Shown: piece after piece, positions 6,449 to 15,546 of the stretch
How the letters are laid out: each line of letters opens with the position of its first letter
Numbering within the stretch: the stretch's first letter is position 1
Source of the DNA: DASXAI01 sp963728985
GTDB lineage: Bacteria; Actinomycetota; Acidimicrobiia; Acidimicrobiales; Ilumatobacteraceae
Assembly (NCBI GenBank): GCA_963728985.1
Contig: CAVSME010000010.1
Span: forward strand, 1 to 54,909
DNA length: 54,909 nucleotides
Reading direction: 5' to 3'
Program-made: the position numbers and the translations under genes
Notes under the pieces: generated by a model
The model's database searches: none
The model's input: only the letters and a program-made list of their open reading frames with translations
What the model was told of the DNA's origin: nothing

Positions 6449-8480
6449 ATGGCGCCCACAGCCGTCCACGACCACGCCGCGGCGAACGCGGCGGACCACG
6501 AGCACGGTCACGACCACCATCACGACCACGGCAGCCACGCCGCCATGTTCCGCCGGCTCTTCTGGATCAACCTCCTCCTGGCGCTGCCCGTCGTCTTCTA
6601 CTCGCCGATGATCCAGGACTGGTTCAACTACTCGGCGCCGTCGTTCCCCGGCTCCACGCTCGTCGCCCCCGTCTTCGGCAGCCTCGTCTTCTTCTCCGGC
6701 GGTTGGGTGTTCCTCACCAGCGGCTGGGGCGAGCTGCGGGCCCGCCAGCCCGGGATGATGCTGCTGATCGCCATGGCCATCACGGTGGCCTACGGCGCGT
6801 CGCTGGCGGCCGAGCTCGGCGCCTACGACGACGACTTCTGGTGGGAGCTGGCGGCGCTGATCGTCATCATGCTGCTCGGCCACTGGCAGGAGATGAAGGC
6901 CATCGGCGAGGCCCAAGGCGCGTTGGCGGCATTGGCCGAGCTGCTGCCCGACGAAGCGGAGCGCATCACCGAGACCGGCGTCGAAGCCGTCCCACTCCAT
7001 GTGCTCCGCGTCGGGGACACCGTGCTCGTGCGCTCGGGTGGTCGGGTGCCGGCCGATGGCCGCATCACCGATGGGACCGCCGAGGTCGACGAGTCCATGG
7101 TCACGGGCGAGTCGCGGCCGGTGCCGAAGGCGACCGGCGATCGCGTCGTCGCCGGCACGGTGGCCACCGATTCGTCCGTGCGCGTCCAGGTCGAGGCGGT
7201 CGGCGACGACACCGCCCTCGCCGGCATCCAGCGGCTCGTCGCCGAGGCGCAGGCATCACGGTCACGGGCCCAGGCGCTCGCCGACCGGGCCGCCGCTCTC
7301 CTCTTCTACGTTGCGGTGGGCGCCGCCGTCGCGACGGCCATCGTGTGGTCGTTGCTCGGCGACACCGAACAGGCCGTCGAGCGCACCGTCACGGTGCTCG
7401 TCATCGCCTGCCCCCATGCACTCGGCCTGGCCATCCCGCTCGTCATCTCCCTGAGCTCGGCCATCGCCGCCCGCCACGGCATCCTGGTGAAGGACCGGCT
7501 CGCCCTCGAGCGCATGCGCGTCGTGGACACGGTCCTGTTCGACAAGACCGGCACGCTCACGAGAGGTGCCCACGTGGTGGCCGCCGTCGCGCCGGCGCAC
7601 GGCTACGACGAGGCCACGGTCCTGCGGCTGGCCGCGTCCGCGGAGGCGGACTCGGAGCATCCGCTGGCGCGGGCCATCGTGAAGGCGGCGACCGACATCG
7701 GCGATGTGCCCGCCGCTCGCAACTTCCGGTCCCTGACGGGCCTCGGCGTGGAGGCCGCCGTCGACGGCCATCACATCGCGGTGGGTGGCCCCGCCCTGCT
7801 CCGTGAGCGGGACGTGGCGCCCAACGCCGAGCTGGTCGCCCGGGCCGCGACGTGGGCGGAGCGGGGCAATGCCGTGCTCCACGTCGTCTGCGACGGGATG
7901 GTCATCGGTGCCATCGCGCTGGAGGACGAAATCCGCCCGGAGTCGCGGGAGGCGGTCGCGCAGTTGCACGCCCTCGGCGTCCGGGTCGTGATGATCACCG
8001 GCGATGCCGCGGTCGGTGGCCGACACCGTGGCCCGGGAGCTGGGGGTCGACGAGGTCCTCGCCGAGGTGCGGCCCGAGGACAAGGAGCACAACGTCGCCG
8101 ACCTCCAGCGCCGGGGCTCGAAGGTGGCCATGGTGGGCGATGGTGTGAACGACGCGCCGGCACTCGCCCGGGCCGACGTCGGCATCGCCATCGGGGCCGG
8201 CACCGACGTGGCCATCGAATCGGCCGGCGTCGTCCTCGCGGCATCGGACCCCCGCCTCGTCGTCGGGGTGGTCCGCCTCTCCCAGGCCAGCTACCGCAAG
8301 ATGCTGCAGAACCTGGCGTGGGGAGCGGGCTACAACGCCCTCGCCATCCCCCTTGCGGCGGGCGCGCTGGCGTGGGCCGGCGTCACCCTGGTGCCGGCGG
8401 TCGGCGCCGTCTTGATGAGCCTCTCCACGATCGTCGTCGCCCTCAACGCGCAGCTGCTGCGACGGGTGCGCCTGGCATAG
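6449..8480 (+). pseudogene. copB: CopB-type copper P-type ATPase, frameshifted near 8008
   Basis: After a His-rich N terminus (HEHGHDHHHDHGSH) the protein has the P1B layout: transmembrane pairs, VTGES actuator loop, transmembrane CPH metal motif (IACPHALGLAIPL), phosphorylation site DKTGTLT, SEHPLA, and MVGDGVNDAPAL. CPH with a His-rich head indicates the P1B-3 CopB class (copper/silver export). After MITGDA one extra G near 8008 shifts the frame; the remainder (SVADTVARELGVDEV to LLRRVRLA) continues in the next frame to the stop at 8480. All catalytic motifs are intact across the shift, so a sequencing error is at least as likely as real inactivation. It is driven from the upstream regulator region. 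Confidence 0.85.
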
Positions 8481-8525
8481 GTCGTCCGGCTCATGTCGCG
8501 AGCCTGTCGGTCGATTGGTTGCGGC

Positions 8526-9032
8526 GTGGAAGTCGACGGCAACAACTTGTACGACCCGTTGTCGGACATCCTCTGGCGGGAGCGCAGCCTCCTCGCGCGC
8601 CTCGTCTTCAAACTCGCCGTCGTGCGCATCCTGCTGGCGGCCGAGGGGTACCGGTGGCTTCCGATCGCCGCCGACGAAGCGGCGGGCATCACCGACGAGC
8701 TCGACAAGCTGAGCAGGAGGCGGCGAGGTCTCATCGGCCAGCACGAGTCGACCACGCTGCTCGACGTGGCCACCGCTGCCCCCGCCCCATGGGACGAGAT
8801 CCTCCACGACCACCGGGAGATCCTGCTGCTCCTCCGCGACCAGGCCCGCCACGGCGCGTCGTCGACGGCAGCGGCTCTCGCCGCCACGCGCGCCTCGGTG
8901 GCGGCGGAGGTCGAGGAGTTGGAGCTGCAGGGCGACGCGCTCGACGGGCAAGTGCTGCGCCTCGCGTGCCAGCACCTGGGTGAGATCGCCGATCGGGCGG
9001 CGTGCTCCGTTCCCGACGACTACGGGCGCTAG
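8526..9032 (+). CDS. hypothetical protein, FlgN-like helical chaperone
   Basis: This is a 168-residue, mostly helical protein. NNLYDPLSDILWRERSLLARLVFKL followed by a long basic/acidic helical part (ELDKLSRRRRGLI) and a second coiled stretch (VAAEVEELELQGDALDGQ) resemble actinobacterial FlgN-like export-chaperone proteins. The similarity is a pattern judgement. GTG 8526 is chosen because the 11 residues from ATG 8493 look non-conserved. It precedes the pilin gene; no flagellar genes are visible here, but a FliA/WhiG-like sigma factor closes the locus. Confidence 0.45.
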   Translation: MEVDGNNLYDPLSDILWRERSLLARLVFKLAVVRILLAAEGYRWLPIAADEAAGITDELDKLSRRRRGLIGQHESTTLLDVATAAPAPWDEILHDHREILLLLRDQARHGASSTAAALAATRASVAAEVEELELQGDALDGQVLRLACQHLGEIADRAACSVPDDYGR

Positions 9033-9121
9033 TCAAGAAAACTTGGCAAAACCCTCATGTCGGGCTCGGGGCGGCCGTTCAGGGAGGTCAGCGGCACCAC
9101 ACACGAACCTACGGAGGGACC

Positions 9122-9649
9122 ATGCTGCTGAACCTGAAGACCAAGCTCGCCCGGCGGCGGGGCCCAGAAGGCACCGGAGACGAGGGCTTCACGCTCATCG
9201 AACTCATGGTCGTCGTCGGGATCATCGCTGTGCTGCTGGCGATCGCCATCCCCACCTTCCTCGCCAGCCGGGGTAAGGCCCAGGACAAGAGCCCGCAGTC
9301 GTCGTTGCGCAACGCGCTCACCGCGGCGAAGAGCATCTATGTCGACACCAACGACTACACCAAGGCCACCATCGGCACCAGTGGCGACCTGACCAAGTCC
9401 GAACCCTCGCTGAACTTCGTTGACTCGGCCACCGCGTCGACGGCGCCGAACATGGTGTCCGTCAGCCTCGGCACCAGCCCTTCGAGCACGTTCTACGCGG
9501 CGGCGAAGTCGGACAGCGGCACCTGCTACTTCATCAAGGACAGCTCCGGCACGGGTGGCACGGGGACGCAGTACTCGTCGGCCACTACGGGCACGTGCAA
9601 GGGGAGCGACGCCGCAGCGTCCGGCGTGACCTGGGCCGCGAAGTGGTGA
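9122..9649 (+). CDS. major type IV pilin (PilA-like)
   Basis: This 175-residue prepilin starts at ATG 9122 with GGAGG 5 bp upstream. The leader ends with the processing site G|FTLIELMVVVGIIAVLLAIAIP, which has the conserved Glu5. A short alpha/beta C-terminal part follows, with a TCYF...GTCKG cysteine pair that could close a D-loop. It is the first gene of the pilus cluster and is followed by a strong hairpin, so it is probably transcribed most strongly as a separate unit. Prepilin peptidase at 21.8-22.6 kb would process it. Confidence 0.92.
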   Translation: MLLNLKTKLARRRGPEGTGDEGFTLIELMVVVGIIAVLLAIAIPTFLASRGKAQDKSPQSSLRNALTAAKSIYVDTNDYTKATIGTSGDLTKSEPSLNFVDSATASTAPNMVSVSLGTSPSSTFYAAAKSDSGTCYFIKDSSGTGGTGTQYSSATTGTCKGSDAAASGVTWAAKW

Positions 9650-9688
9650 GACGCGATCACATCGCATAGCGCCGAGGAATGAGCGTCT

Positions 9689-9720
9689 GAGGGGTGGCAT
9701 CCGCACGGGTGTCACCCCTC
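9689..9720 (+). terminator. strong hairpin after the pilin gene
   Basis: An 11-bp stem (GAGGGGTGGCA / TGTCACCCCTC, one G-T pair) with a 10-nt loop lies 39 bp after the pilin stop. It has no U-tract. It probably ends or attenuates the abundant pilin message before the minor pilin genes. Confidence 0.65.
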
Positions 9721-9748
9721 GTCGCGTGACGGGACCGAGGAGGTGAGG

Positions 9749-11044
9749 ATGACGGGACGACACCGTGGTGAGGGAGACGAAGGGTTCACCATCGTCGAGG
9801 TGATGGTGGCGATGAGCGTGTTCGCCATCCTCGCCACCGCGTTCGCAGCAACGCTGAGCGCCTCGCTGCAATCGCTGGCCTCGTCGAGGGCGCGGACGCA
9901 GGCCGAGCAGCTGGCCTCGTCGCAGCTCGAGGAGATGCGGCGCGTCGCCTATGACGACCTCGGAACGGTGGGCGGGAACCCGATCGGCATCGTCAGCCCG
10001 ACCAAGACGGTGACGTCGGGCAACCAGACCCTCACCGTCGGGACGAAGATCAGCTACGTCAACGACAAGGTGCCCACCGCGAAGGAGACGGGCGCCGACT
10101 ACAAGTCCGTCGTGGTGACGGTGACGTCGGAGACGGCCACGGTGCTGGCCAAGGAGTCGACCTTGATCGCTCCGCCGAACCAGGCGTCGCAGACCGACGG
10201 CCTGATGAAGGTACAAGTGACCGACTACGTCCAGAACACCGTGATCCCGGGAGCGACGGTGACACTCGGAACCGGGCCCGACGCGCCGATCTCCGACACC
10301 ACCGACGCCAACGGCAAGGTGGCGTTCGCGGCGCTGACACCGACGCCGGCGACGGGGACGAAGAGCACCTACACGCTGGCGGTCTCGGCGGCCGGGTACC
10401 AGACGCTGCCCGACGATCTCCCGCCGTCCACTGCGGCCAGCACAGCCCTGGCCGCGGGCCAGGTGTATTCGACCGTGATCCGGCTCTACAAGCCGGTCAC
10501 CATGAACCTCAAGCTCGTCGACCAGGCCGGCGCGCCGTTCACGGCGACGTCGACGCTGCACGTCGCCTGGTCGACGGGTGCGGACAGCACGAGCATCACC
10601 AACGGCGAGGCGGCGTTGACGTCGGTCGGCTCCTCCGCGCTCGTGCCGAAGGTGGCGTACACGGTCGGTGCCAGCGCCACGGGCTACTACGCCACGTCGC
10701 AGTCGGTGACGATGACGCCGTCGTATCCCGCGTCGCTCACCACGGACGTCACGCTGGTGATGAAGCCATACACCAGCGGGACGCTGCAGGCGACCGTCAG
10801 GAACAGCAGTGGTACGGCGATCAGCGGTCTCGACGTGGTCCTCACCGGTGGGCCGGGCTCCGTCGCGCTGATCGGCGTGTCGAACAGCTCGGGAGTCGTC
10901 GCGTTCACGGTGCCGCGAGGCGACACGCCCGTCTACACGATCAGCGTCCCCACGCAGTCGCCGTACGCGGCTGCGTCGACCACGAAGGCCGGTCCCACCG
11001 GTGCCACGGCGGTGACGGTGACCCTCACGGTGCCGAAGCTATGA
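9749..11044 (+). CDS. minor-pilin-like protein with large repeat (carboxypeptidase-regulatory/Ig-like) ectodomain
   Basis: The leader ends at G|FTIVEVMVAMSVFAIL, a type IV pilin processing site with Glu5. ATG 9749 has GGAGG 5 bp upstream; a GTG at 9743 overlaps that site. After the pilin helix (to about residue 60) the protein is unusually long for a PilV/PilI-type protein, at 431 residues. It contains at least two beta-sandwich modules with the carboxypeptidase-regulatory pattern (VIPGATVTLGTG...DANGKVAFAAL; GTAISGLDVVLTGG...NSSGVVAFTVP). Its design suggests a pilus-tip or adhesive subunit. The 3' end overlaps the next prepilin by 4 bp (ATGA). Confidence 0.85.
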   Translation: MTGRHRGEGDEGFTIVEVMVAMSVFAILATAFAATLSASLQSLASSRARTQAEQLASSQLEEMRRVAYDDLGTVGGNPIGIVSPTKTVTSGNQTLTVGTKISYVNDKVPTAKETGADYKSVVVTVTSETATVLAKESTLIAPPNQASQTDGLMKVQVTDYVQNTVIPGATVTLGTGPDAPISDTTDANGKVAFAALTPTPATGTKSTYTLAVSAAGYQTLPDDLPPSTAASTALAAGQVYSTVIRLYKPVTMNLKLVDQAGAPFTATSTLHVAWSTGADSTSITNGEAALTSVGSSALVPKVAYTVGASATGYYATSQSVTMTPSYPASLTTDVTLVMKPYTSGTLQATVRNSSGTAISGLDVVLTGGPGSVALIGVSNSSGVVAFTVPRGDTPVYTISVPTQSPYAAASTTKAGPTGATAVTVTLTVPKL

Positions 11045-11619
11045 CCGATCGGCGCGACGGCGGGTTCACCCTCGTCGAGGTGATGGTGGCCACCGCGATC
11101 TTGGGCGTGGTGCTCGCGCTCGTCTTCAGCGCACTCAACGGTGGGGTGCGCCAGGCGGCCGACGCCCAGAACCGCGCCGTCATCGAAGCTGACGTCCGAG
11201 TCGTGGGCGACGCCTTCGTGCGTGACCTGCGCCAGGCCTACACCGGTGACTCGACGCTGAACCGGATCGATTCCATGAGCGCCACGCAGATCACCTTCTA
11301 CTCACCCGGTCGCGATACCCCGTTCCATCTCCGGAAGATCTCCTACAAGCTGAACGGGACCGACCTGCAGCGCTCGACGACGGTGAGCTCGGACACCGAC
11401 GGCTTCCCGTGGCTCTTCGGGACAGCAGGCACGTACATCACCCAGCTCCAGTACGTCCGCAACACCACCGTGTTCACGTATCGAGATGCCGACGGCAACG
11501 CCACCACCGATCCGACGGCGGTGTCGGTGGTCACCCTGACCCTCAGCGTCGATCAGGACACGACGACGGGTCCCGCTGCGTACGCCTACAGCACGACCGC
11601 CCAGATCCGAGGCACCTGA
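11041..11619 (+). CDS. minor prepilin (PilW/PilJ-like)
   Basis: This 192-residue prepilin has the processing site GG|FTLVEVMVATAILGVVLALV and then a beta-rich domain (ATQITFYSPGR, ITQLQYVRNTT). The length and N-terminal pattern match PilW-type pseudopilins that prime pilus assembly. The ATGA overlap with the previous gene and TGATG overlap with the next show tight translational coupling. Confidence 0.85.
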   Translation: MTDRRDGGFTLVEVMVATAILGVVLALVFSALNGGVRQAADAQNRAVIEADVRVVGDAFVRDLRQAYTGDSTLNRIDSMSATQITFYSPGRDTPFHLRKISYKLNGTDLQRSTTVSSDTDGFPWLFGTAGTYITQLQYVRNTTVFTYRDADGNATTDPTAVSVVTLTLSVDQDTTTGPAAYAYSTTAQIRGT

Positions 11620-13004
11620 TGAAAGCGATGGCGCGCCTGCGCGCTCACACCCGTGGTCAAGATGATCGAGGCAGCGCCATGATCACCGTGATCCTCATGG
11701 GCGCGGTGATCACCGGCCTCGTGGCGGCGTTGATGGCGACCACCTTGGCCGAAGCGACGCGCTCGGGCCAGGGGGTCACCGAATCGACCGCCATGGCCGC
11801 CGCCGAGGCCGGCGTCGACGACTACATCTCCAAGCTCACCGAGGACCACACGTACTACAGCGACTACGTCCATCCGGGCGAAGCGACCCGCAAGGATGCG
11901 AGCAACAAAGTCGGCACGCCCGGGCAGGTGTGGGCCGGCGCGTCCACGTGGACCTACCCGAACGGCCGGGATACGTGGCTCGCGCTGGGCAATGGCTACG
12001 AGTACAACCTCCAGATCACGCCGCCGACCACGGGGAGCCAGCTCGTCAAGATCCTCTCGATGGGCCGGCGGACGGGCATGACGACGAACACCCGCACCAT
12101 CGAGGTGCTCGTGCGGGCGGCCTCCGTCGCCGACTTCCAGATGGTGTCGAACGCCGACGTCAGCTACGGCAGCACGGCCACGACACGCGGGAAGATCTAC
12201 GCCGGTGTCGACAGCTCGGGGCGCAAGCACAGCATCGACCACGACGGCACGGCGTACGGCAACCTGTACGCGGAGGGTTCGATCACGGGCTCGGTGGCGT
12301 ACAAGAACGGGGCCAAGGGGTACAACTCCAGCACGATCCGCTCGGTCATCCCCACGGCGGTCAACTTCAACACGTTCACCAGCTCACTCGTGGACCTCAA
12401 GACGGCGTCGCAGACCACCGGCGGCATCTACCTCGACGATTCGTCGAAGGCCGCCTGGAAGCTCACGTTCAACAGCGCCGGCACCGTCACCATTGCCAGC
12501 TGCACCCAGCACAACGGCAAGGACATCGGAGGGACGGCGCCCGACTGCACGACGACGGCGACGGCGACGGTGCCCACCGTGGGAGCCATCTACGCCAACC
12601 AGAGCGTCGTCGTATCGGGTTCCGTCAAGGGCCAGGTGACGGTGGCGTCGAACGACAACGTCATCATCGCCGGCAACATCAGCTACGTGACGACCGGCGT
12701 GGACGTGCTCGGCCTGATCGCCAAGAACGACATGATCGTGGCGCAGTACGCGCCATCCACACTCACGTGGTCGGCGGCGACGGTCGCGCAGACGGGTCAG
12801 TGGCGCTCCTACAGCACCTCGACCGATCACACGTCGATGACGTTCACCGGCTCGACGGCCACCAACCAGGGCGGCTACATGAGCATGTTCGGCACCCGCA
12901 ACTACGTCTACGACTCGAACCTGCTGTACCTGCAGCCCCCGTACTTCCCGCTGATCCTCGACACGTACACCGTCGTGTCGTTCCGGGAGCTCGCCTCGAG
13001 CTGA
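11619..13004 (+). CDS. PilX-like pilus assembly protein
   Basis: The 461-residue protein has an N-terminal GSAMITVILMGAVITGLVAALMATTLAEA helix after RGQDDR, typical of PilX-type proteins that lack Glu5 but enter the pilus pathway. A region beginning MAAAEAGVDDYISKL follows. The large C-terminal part is Thr/Ser/Gly-rich beta structure (VGAIYANQSVVVSGSVKGQV, NVIIAGNISY) resembling a polymer-like or beta-helical surface domain. It starts at ATG 11619, overlapping the previous stop. It is the last gene of this transcriptional run. Confidence 0.8.
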   Translation: MKAMARLRAHTRGQDDRGSAMITVILMGAVITGLVAALMATTLAEATRSGQGVTESTAMAAAEAGVDDYISKLTEDHTYYSDYVHPGEATRKDASNKVGTPGQVWAGASTWTYPNGRDTWLALGNGYEYNLQITPPTTGSQLVKILSMGRRTGMTTNTRTIEVLVRAASVADFQMVSNADVSYGSTATTRGKIYAGVDSSGRKHSIDHDGTAYGNLYAEGSITGSVAYKNGAKGYNSSTIRSVIPTAVNFNTFTSSLVDLKTASQTTGGIYLDDSSKAAWKLTFNSAGTVTIASCTQHNGKDIGGTAPDCTTTATATVPTVGAIYANQSVVVSGSVKGQVTVASNDNVIIAGNISYVTTGVDVLGLIAKNDMIVAQYAPSTLTWSAATVAQTGQWRSYSTSTDHTSMTFTGSTATNQGGYMSMFGTRNYVYDSNLLYLQPPYFPLILDTYTVVSFRELASS

Positions 13005-13020
13005 CCCTTCTCGAACCGTT

Positions 13021-13067
13021 CTCATGCGCGATATGCGCGCTCACGGTTGATAACTCGCGTCAGTACG
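13021..13067 (+). repeat. 47-bp intergenic repeat, copy 1 (matches 47081-47127 inverted)
   Basis: This stretch equals the reverse complement of 47081-47127 with a single mismatch over 47 bp. It contains GCGCG-ATATG-CGCGC (a 5-bp stem, 5-nt loop) followed by GGTTGATAACTCGCGTCAG. It lies between convergent genes (PilX-like and the lectin protein), as does the second copy. It may act as a bidirectional terminator or an extragenic palindromic repeat. Confidence 0.8.
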
Positions 13068-13085
13068 CCCCGCCGGGGGTCGCGT

Positions 13086-14927
13086 CTAGCGGAACTGGTC
13101 GACGGGATCGGGGAGGCGGGTGCCGGGCGTGGCCCGCTGGGTGCCGCCATCCGTCTGCGGCGGGGGCGGTGTGCCGCCCGAGCCGTCGCCGGACTTCCGC
13201 CGCCGGGTCACCAGCCACACCATCCCACCGGCGACCGCGGCCAGCAGCACGATGATCAGCGGCTTGGGCAGCCCGCCCGATCCACTGCTCGTCTCGGCCA
13301 CCGCGTCCGGTGTCGCCGCTGCCGTCGTGCCGACCACGGTCGTGGGCGGTGAGGTCGTGGCCGGCGTGGCGGCTGGTGCCCCGATGCGGGACAGGACCCC
13401 GCCGGCCAGCGCGAAGGGTGCCTGGCGCTCGAGCGGTGTGCCGTCGGCGGCCGTCGCGTTGGCGACCAGCACATGCTCGCCATCGGCGAGGTCAGCAGGC
13501 AGCGCCACGTCGGTGGTGATCACGCCGGTGGCATCGACCGGCGCGCTGGCCAGCAGCTCGGGCGTGGAGTGCGCTGTCACCGTGAGGGCCGAATCGGCCT
13601 GCAAGCCATAGCCCCGTACGGTCACCTTCACGCCCGCCAGCGGCGTGCCGACGGGAACGTCGAACACGATGTAGACGGGCAGGCTGCTCGGCGCCGGCGG
13701 CACCGGCACGGATGTCGTCGTGTCGGCATCGGCCGTTGCCGTCGCCGCCTCCGAGCTCGTGTCCGGCACCGCCGTCACGACCACCGGCGGCGCTGTCTCC
13801 ACTGTGGTGGTGACGGGCGGTGCGGTTCTTGGCGGCGAGGTGGCCACGGTCGTCGCCGGCGTCGCTGGGGGAGCGGTGACCGGCTCCGTGGTGGGTGTGG
13901 TGGTGGTCGGTGGTTCGGTCGTGGTCGTTGTCGGGATCGATCGCACTGGCATGCCGCCTCCGTCGGGCATCACCGGGGTGATGCCGCCACCGGTCGCCGT
14001 GAACGTCGAGTCGGCATGGGCCACGGCGGGCGTCTCGTCGCCGTCGGTGCCGCCGAACTCGACGACGAGCCCGGGCGGCGTCGCACTCGGCGCCGACGGT
14101 GCCCATTGGCCGCTGCCGGTGCCACCGAGGAACGTCCCCGCCGACGCGTCGGAGAACGAGCCCGGTTCCCCCGGCGCCCACATGGCGAACGTGGGACCAG
14201 CGCTCGACTGGCACTCGCCCTGGGTGCCGACGCCACAGTCCGGTGTCCAGAACGTGTCGCCGGATTCGGGGCCGGTGGCCCAGCCCCAGTCCTGGCTGTT
14301 CGCCTCGCGGCGGGCACCGATCCATGCAGGTCCCGTCGTCACCTGCGCGACGACGGCCTCCTCACGAGCATCGGTGATGGTGGCGAGGTAGCCGGCCTGT
14401 CCGGCGAACGTCGCCGCCGCGGCCGCCGTCCTGGCTGACGTCCAGTCCACGCCCTGGGCGGGCGTGACCAGTTGGTAGTAGTGGCCGTTGGCGGCGTCGT
14501 AGGCGGCGCCGGCGGGGCTGGCGTCGATCGTGACGGCGACGGGACCGGCGGCCGCCGGTGTCCAGCGCAACTGCGCCAGGGTGGCGTTCAGCGCGTCCTG
14601 CGTCCCCTCGAGCGCCAGCTCCGGCCCTTCGGCGCCGAGCACCGGGTAACCCACAGGTGCCGTCACGCCCGCCGAGGCGGCCGGTACCGAGAGCGTGCCG
14701 GACGCCACGCCGACCAGCACACGGACCGCCGTGGCGGCCTCCATGCCGCTGACCGACGCACCCGGTACGGGCGTGGACGCCCCGACCGCCGCCGACGTCG
14801 TCGCTGGCCCGGTCACGACGAACGCGCTCGGCGGCGCGGAGGGTGCGGCAGCAAGGAGAGGGAACAGGAGTGCCGTGACGCCGCTCGCCCGAGCGGCGGC
14901 GCGCGGGTGGTTGCGGCCCTTAGCCAT
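13086..14927 (-). CDS. secreted/membrane-anchored C-type-lectin-domain protein of the pilus operon
   Basis: The ATG at 14927 overlaps the pilO stop by 8 bp. The N terminus has a basic stretch and a signal-like hydrophobic segment (VTALLFPLLAAAPSAPPSA). About residues 145-290 form a C-type-lectin-like domain: HYYQLVTPAQGVDWTSA, YLATITDAREEAVV, AWIGARREANSQDWGWATG and FAMWAPGEPGSF. A long Pro/Thr-rich linker follows, then another beta domain and a C-terminal helix, LIIVLLAAVAGGMVWLV, followed by RRRK. The layout is signal, lectin, stalk, anchor. Its place in the pilMNO operon points to surface binding linked to the pilus. The ligand is unknown. Confidence 0.85.
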   Translation of the reverse strand: MAKGRNHPRAAARASGVTALLFPLLAAAPSAPPSAFVVTGPATTSAAVGASTPVPGASVSGMEAATAVRVLVGVASGTLSVPAASAGVTAPVGYPVLGAEGPELALEGTQDALNATLAQLRWTPAAAGPVAVTIDASPAGAAYDAANGHYYQLVTPAQGVDWTSARTAAAAATFAGQAGYLATITDAREEAVVAQVTTGPAWIGARREANSQDWGWATGPESGDTFWTPDCGVGTQGECQSSAGPTFAMWAPGEPGSFSDASAGTFLGGTGSGQWAPSAPSATPPGLVVEFGGTDGDETPAVAHADSTFTATGGGITPVMPDGGGMPVRSIPTTTTTEPPTTTTPTTEPVTAPPATPATTVATSPPRTAPPVTTTVETAPPVVVTAVPDTSSEAATATADADTTTSVPVPPAPSSLPVYIVFDVPVGTPLAGVKVTVRGYGLQADSALTVTAHSTPELLASAPVDATGVITTDVALPADLADGEHVLVANATAADGTPLERQAPFALAGGVLSRIGAPAATPATTSPPTTVVGTTAAATPDAVAETSSGSGGLPKPLIIVLLAAVAGGMVWLVTRRRKSGDGSGGTPPPPQTDGGTQRATPGTRLPDPVDQFR

Positions 14928-15546
14928 TCGCCGCGGTGGTGGTCGGCGTCGTGGTGGCGGCAACCGGCGCGGTCGTCGTTGCCGTCGTTGATCCACCGGC
15001 CTGCGTCGTGAAGACGCGGCCGTTGATCGTGAGCGAGATCGTCCCCGTGCTCGTCGCTGTGACGGCGTCCGGGCCCGAGCCGGAGGCATCGCCGCCGATG
15101 GCGAGCTGGTCGATCACGAACAGGCGCGGCATGGTGCTCAGCTGGGTCACGTATGCGTTGACGGCGTCCTTCGATCCCGAACCCGTGAGCGCCACTGTCA
15201 CTGCTCCACCGGCGACCGATCCGAGGCCGGCGACCGGCGTCGGCGTGATTGCCGTGATGTTGACGCCGACCGTGCTCCCGATGGTCTTGAGCTGGCGGAG
15301 CAGGTTGGCCAGGTCGGGGGAGGCAGGAACGGCTGCCGCCGACGCGGCGTCGGCCACCGCATCGGTGGTCGGCGGCGTGCGCGGAGTGTTCGCCCGAACC
15401 AGCGCCAGTTCTGAAACCAGCTCGTCACGCTCGCCCTGCGCCGTGGCGATGTCGTCCGCCCTCGGCTTCCACAACAGCAGGTAGGCCGCCAGCAGCACAG
15501 CGACGCCGAGCACGGCCAGGAGCACCGGGTTGGGGCGCTTCGTCAT
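14920..15546 (-). CDS. pilO: type IV pilus alignment protein PilO
   Basis: This 208-residue inner-membrane protein has one N-terminal helix (NPVLLAVLGVAVLLAAYLLLWKP), a coiled stretch (ATAQGERDELVSELALV) and a ferredoxin-like PilO domain (LANLLRQLKTIGSTVGVNI, LFVIDQLAIGG). The C terminus is an unusual Thr/Ala-rich tail. It starts at ATG 15546 in an ATGA overlap with pilN. PilO pairs with PilN to connect the cytoplasmic platform to the pilus machine. Confidence 0.85.
   Translation of the reverse strand: MTKRPNPVLLAVLGVAVLLAAYLLLWKPRADDIATAQGERDELVSELALVRANTPRTPPTTDAVADAASAAAVPASPDLANLLRQLKTIGSTVGVNITAITPTPVAGLGSVAGGAVTVALTGSGSKDAVNAYVTQLSTMPRLFVIDQLAIGGDASGSGPDAVTATSTGTISLTINGRVFTTQAGGSTTATTTAPVAATTTPTTTAANG

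Noticed and set aside
6449..8480. Genuine loss of the CopB-type ATPase
   Set aside because: All catalytic motifs on both sides of the single inserted G are intact, so a sequencing error is at least as likely; listed as frameshifted, not as decayed.
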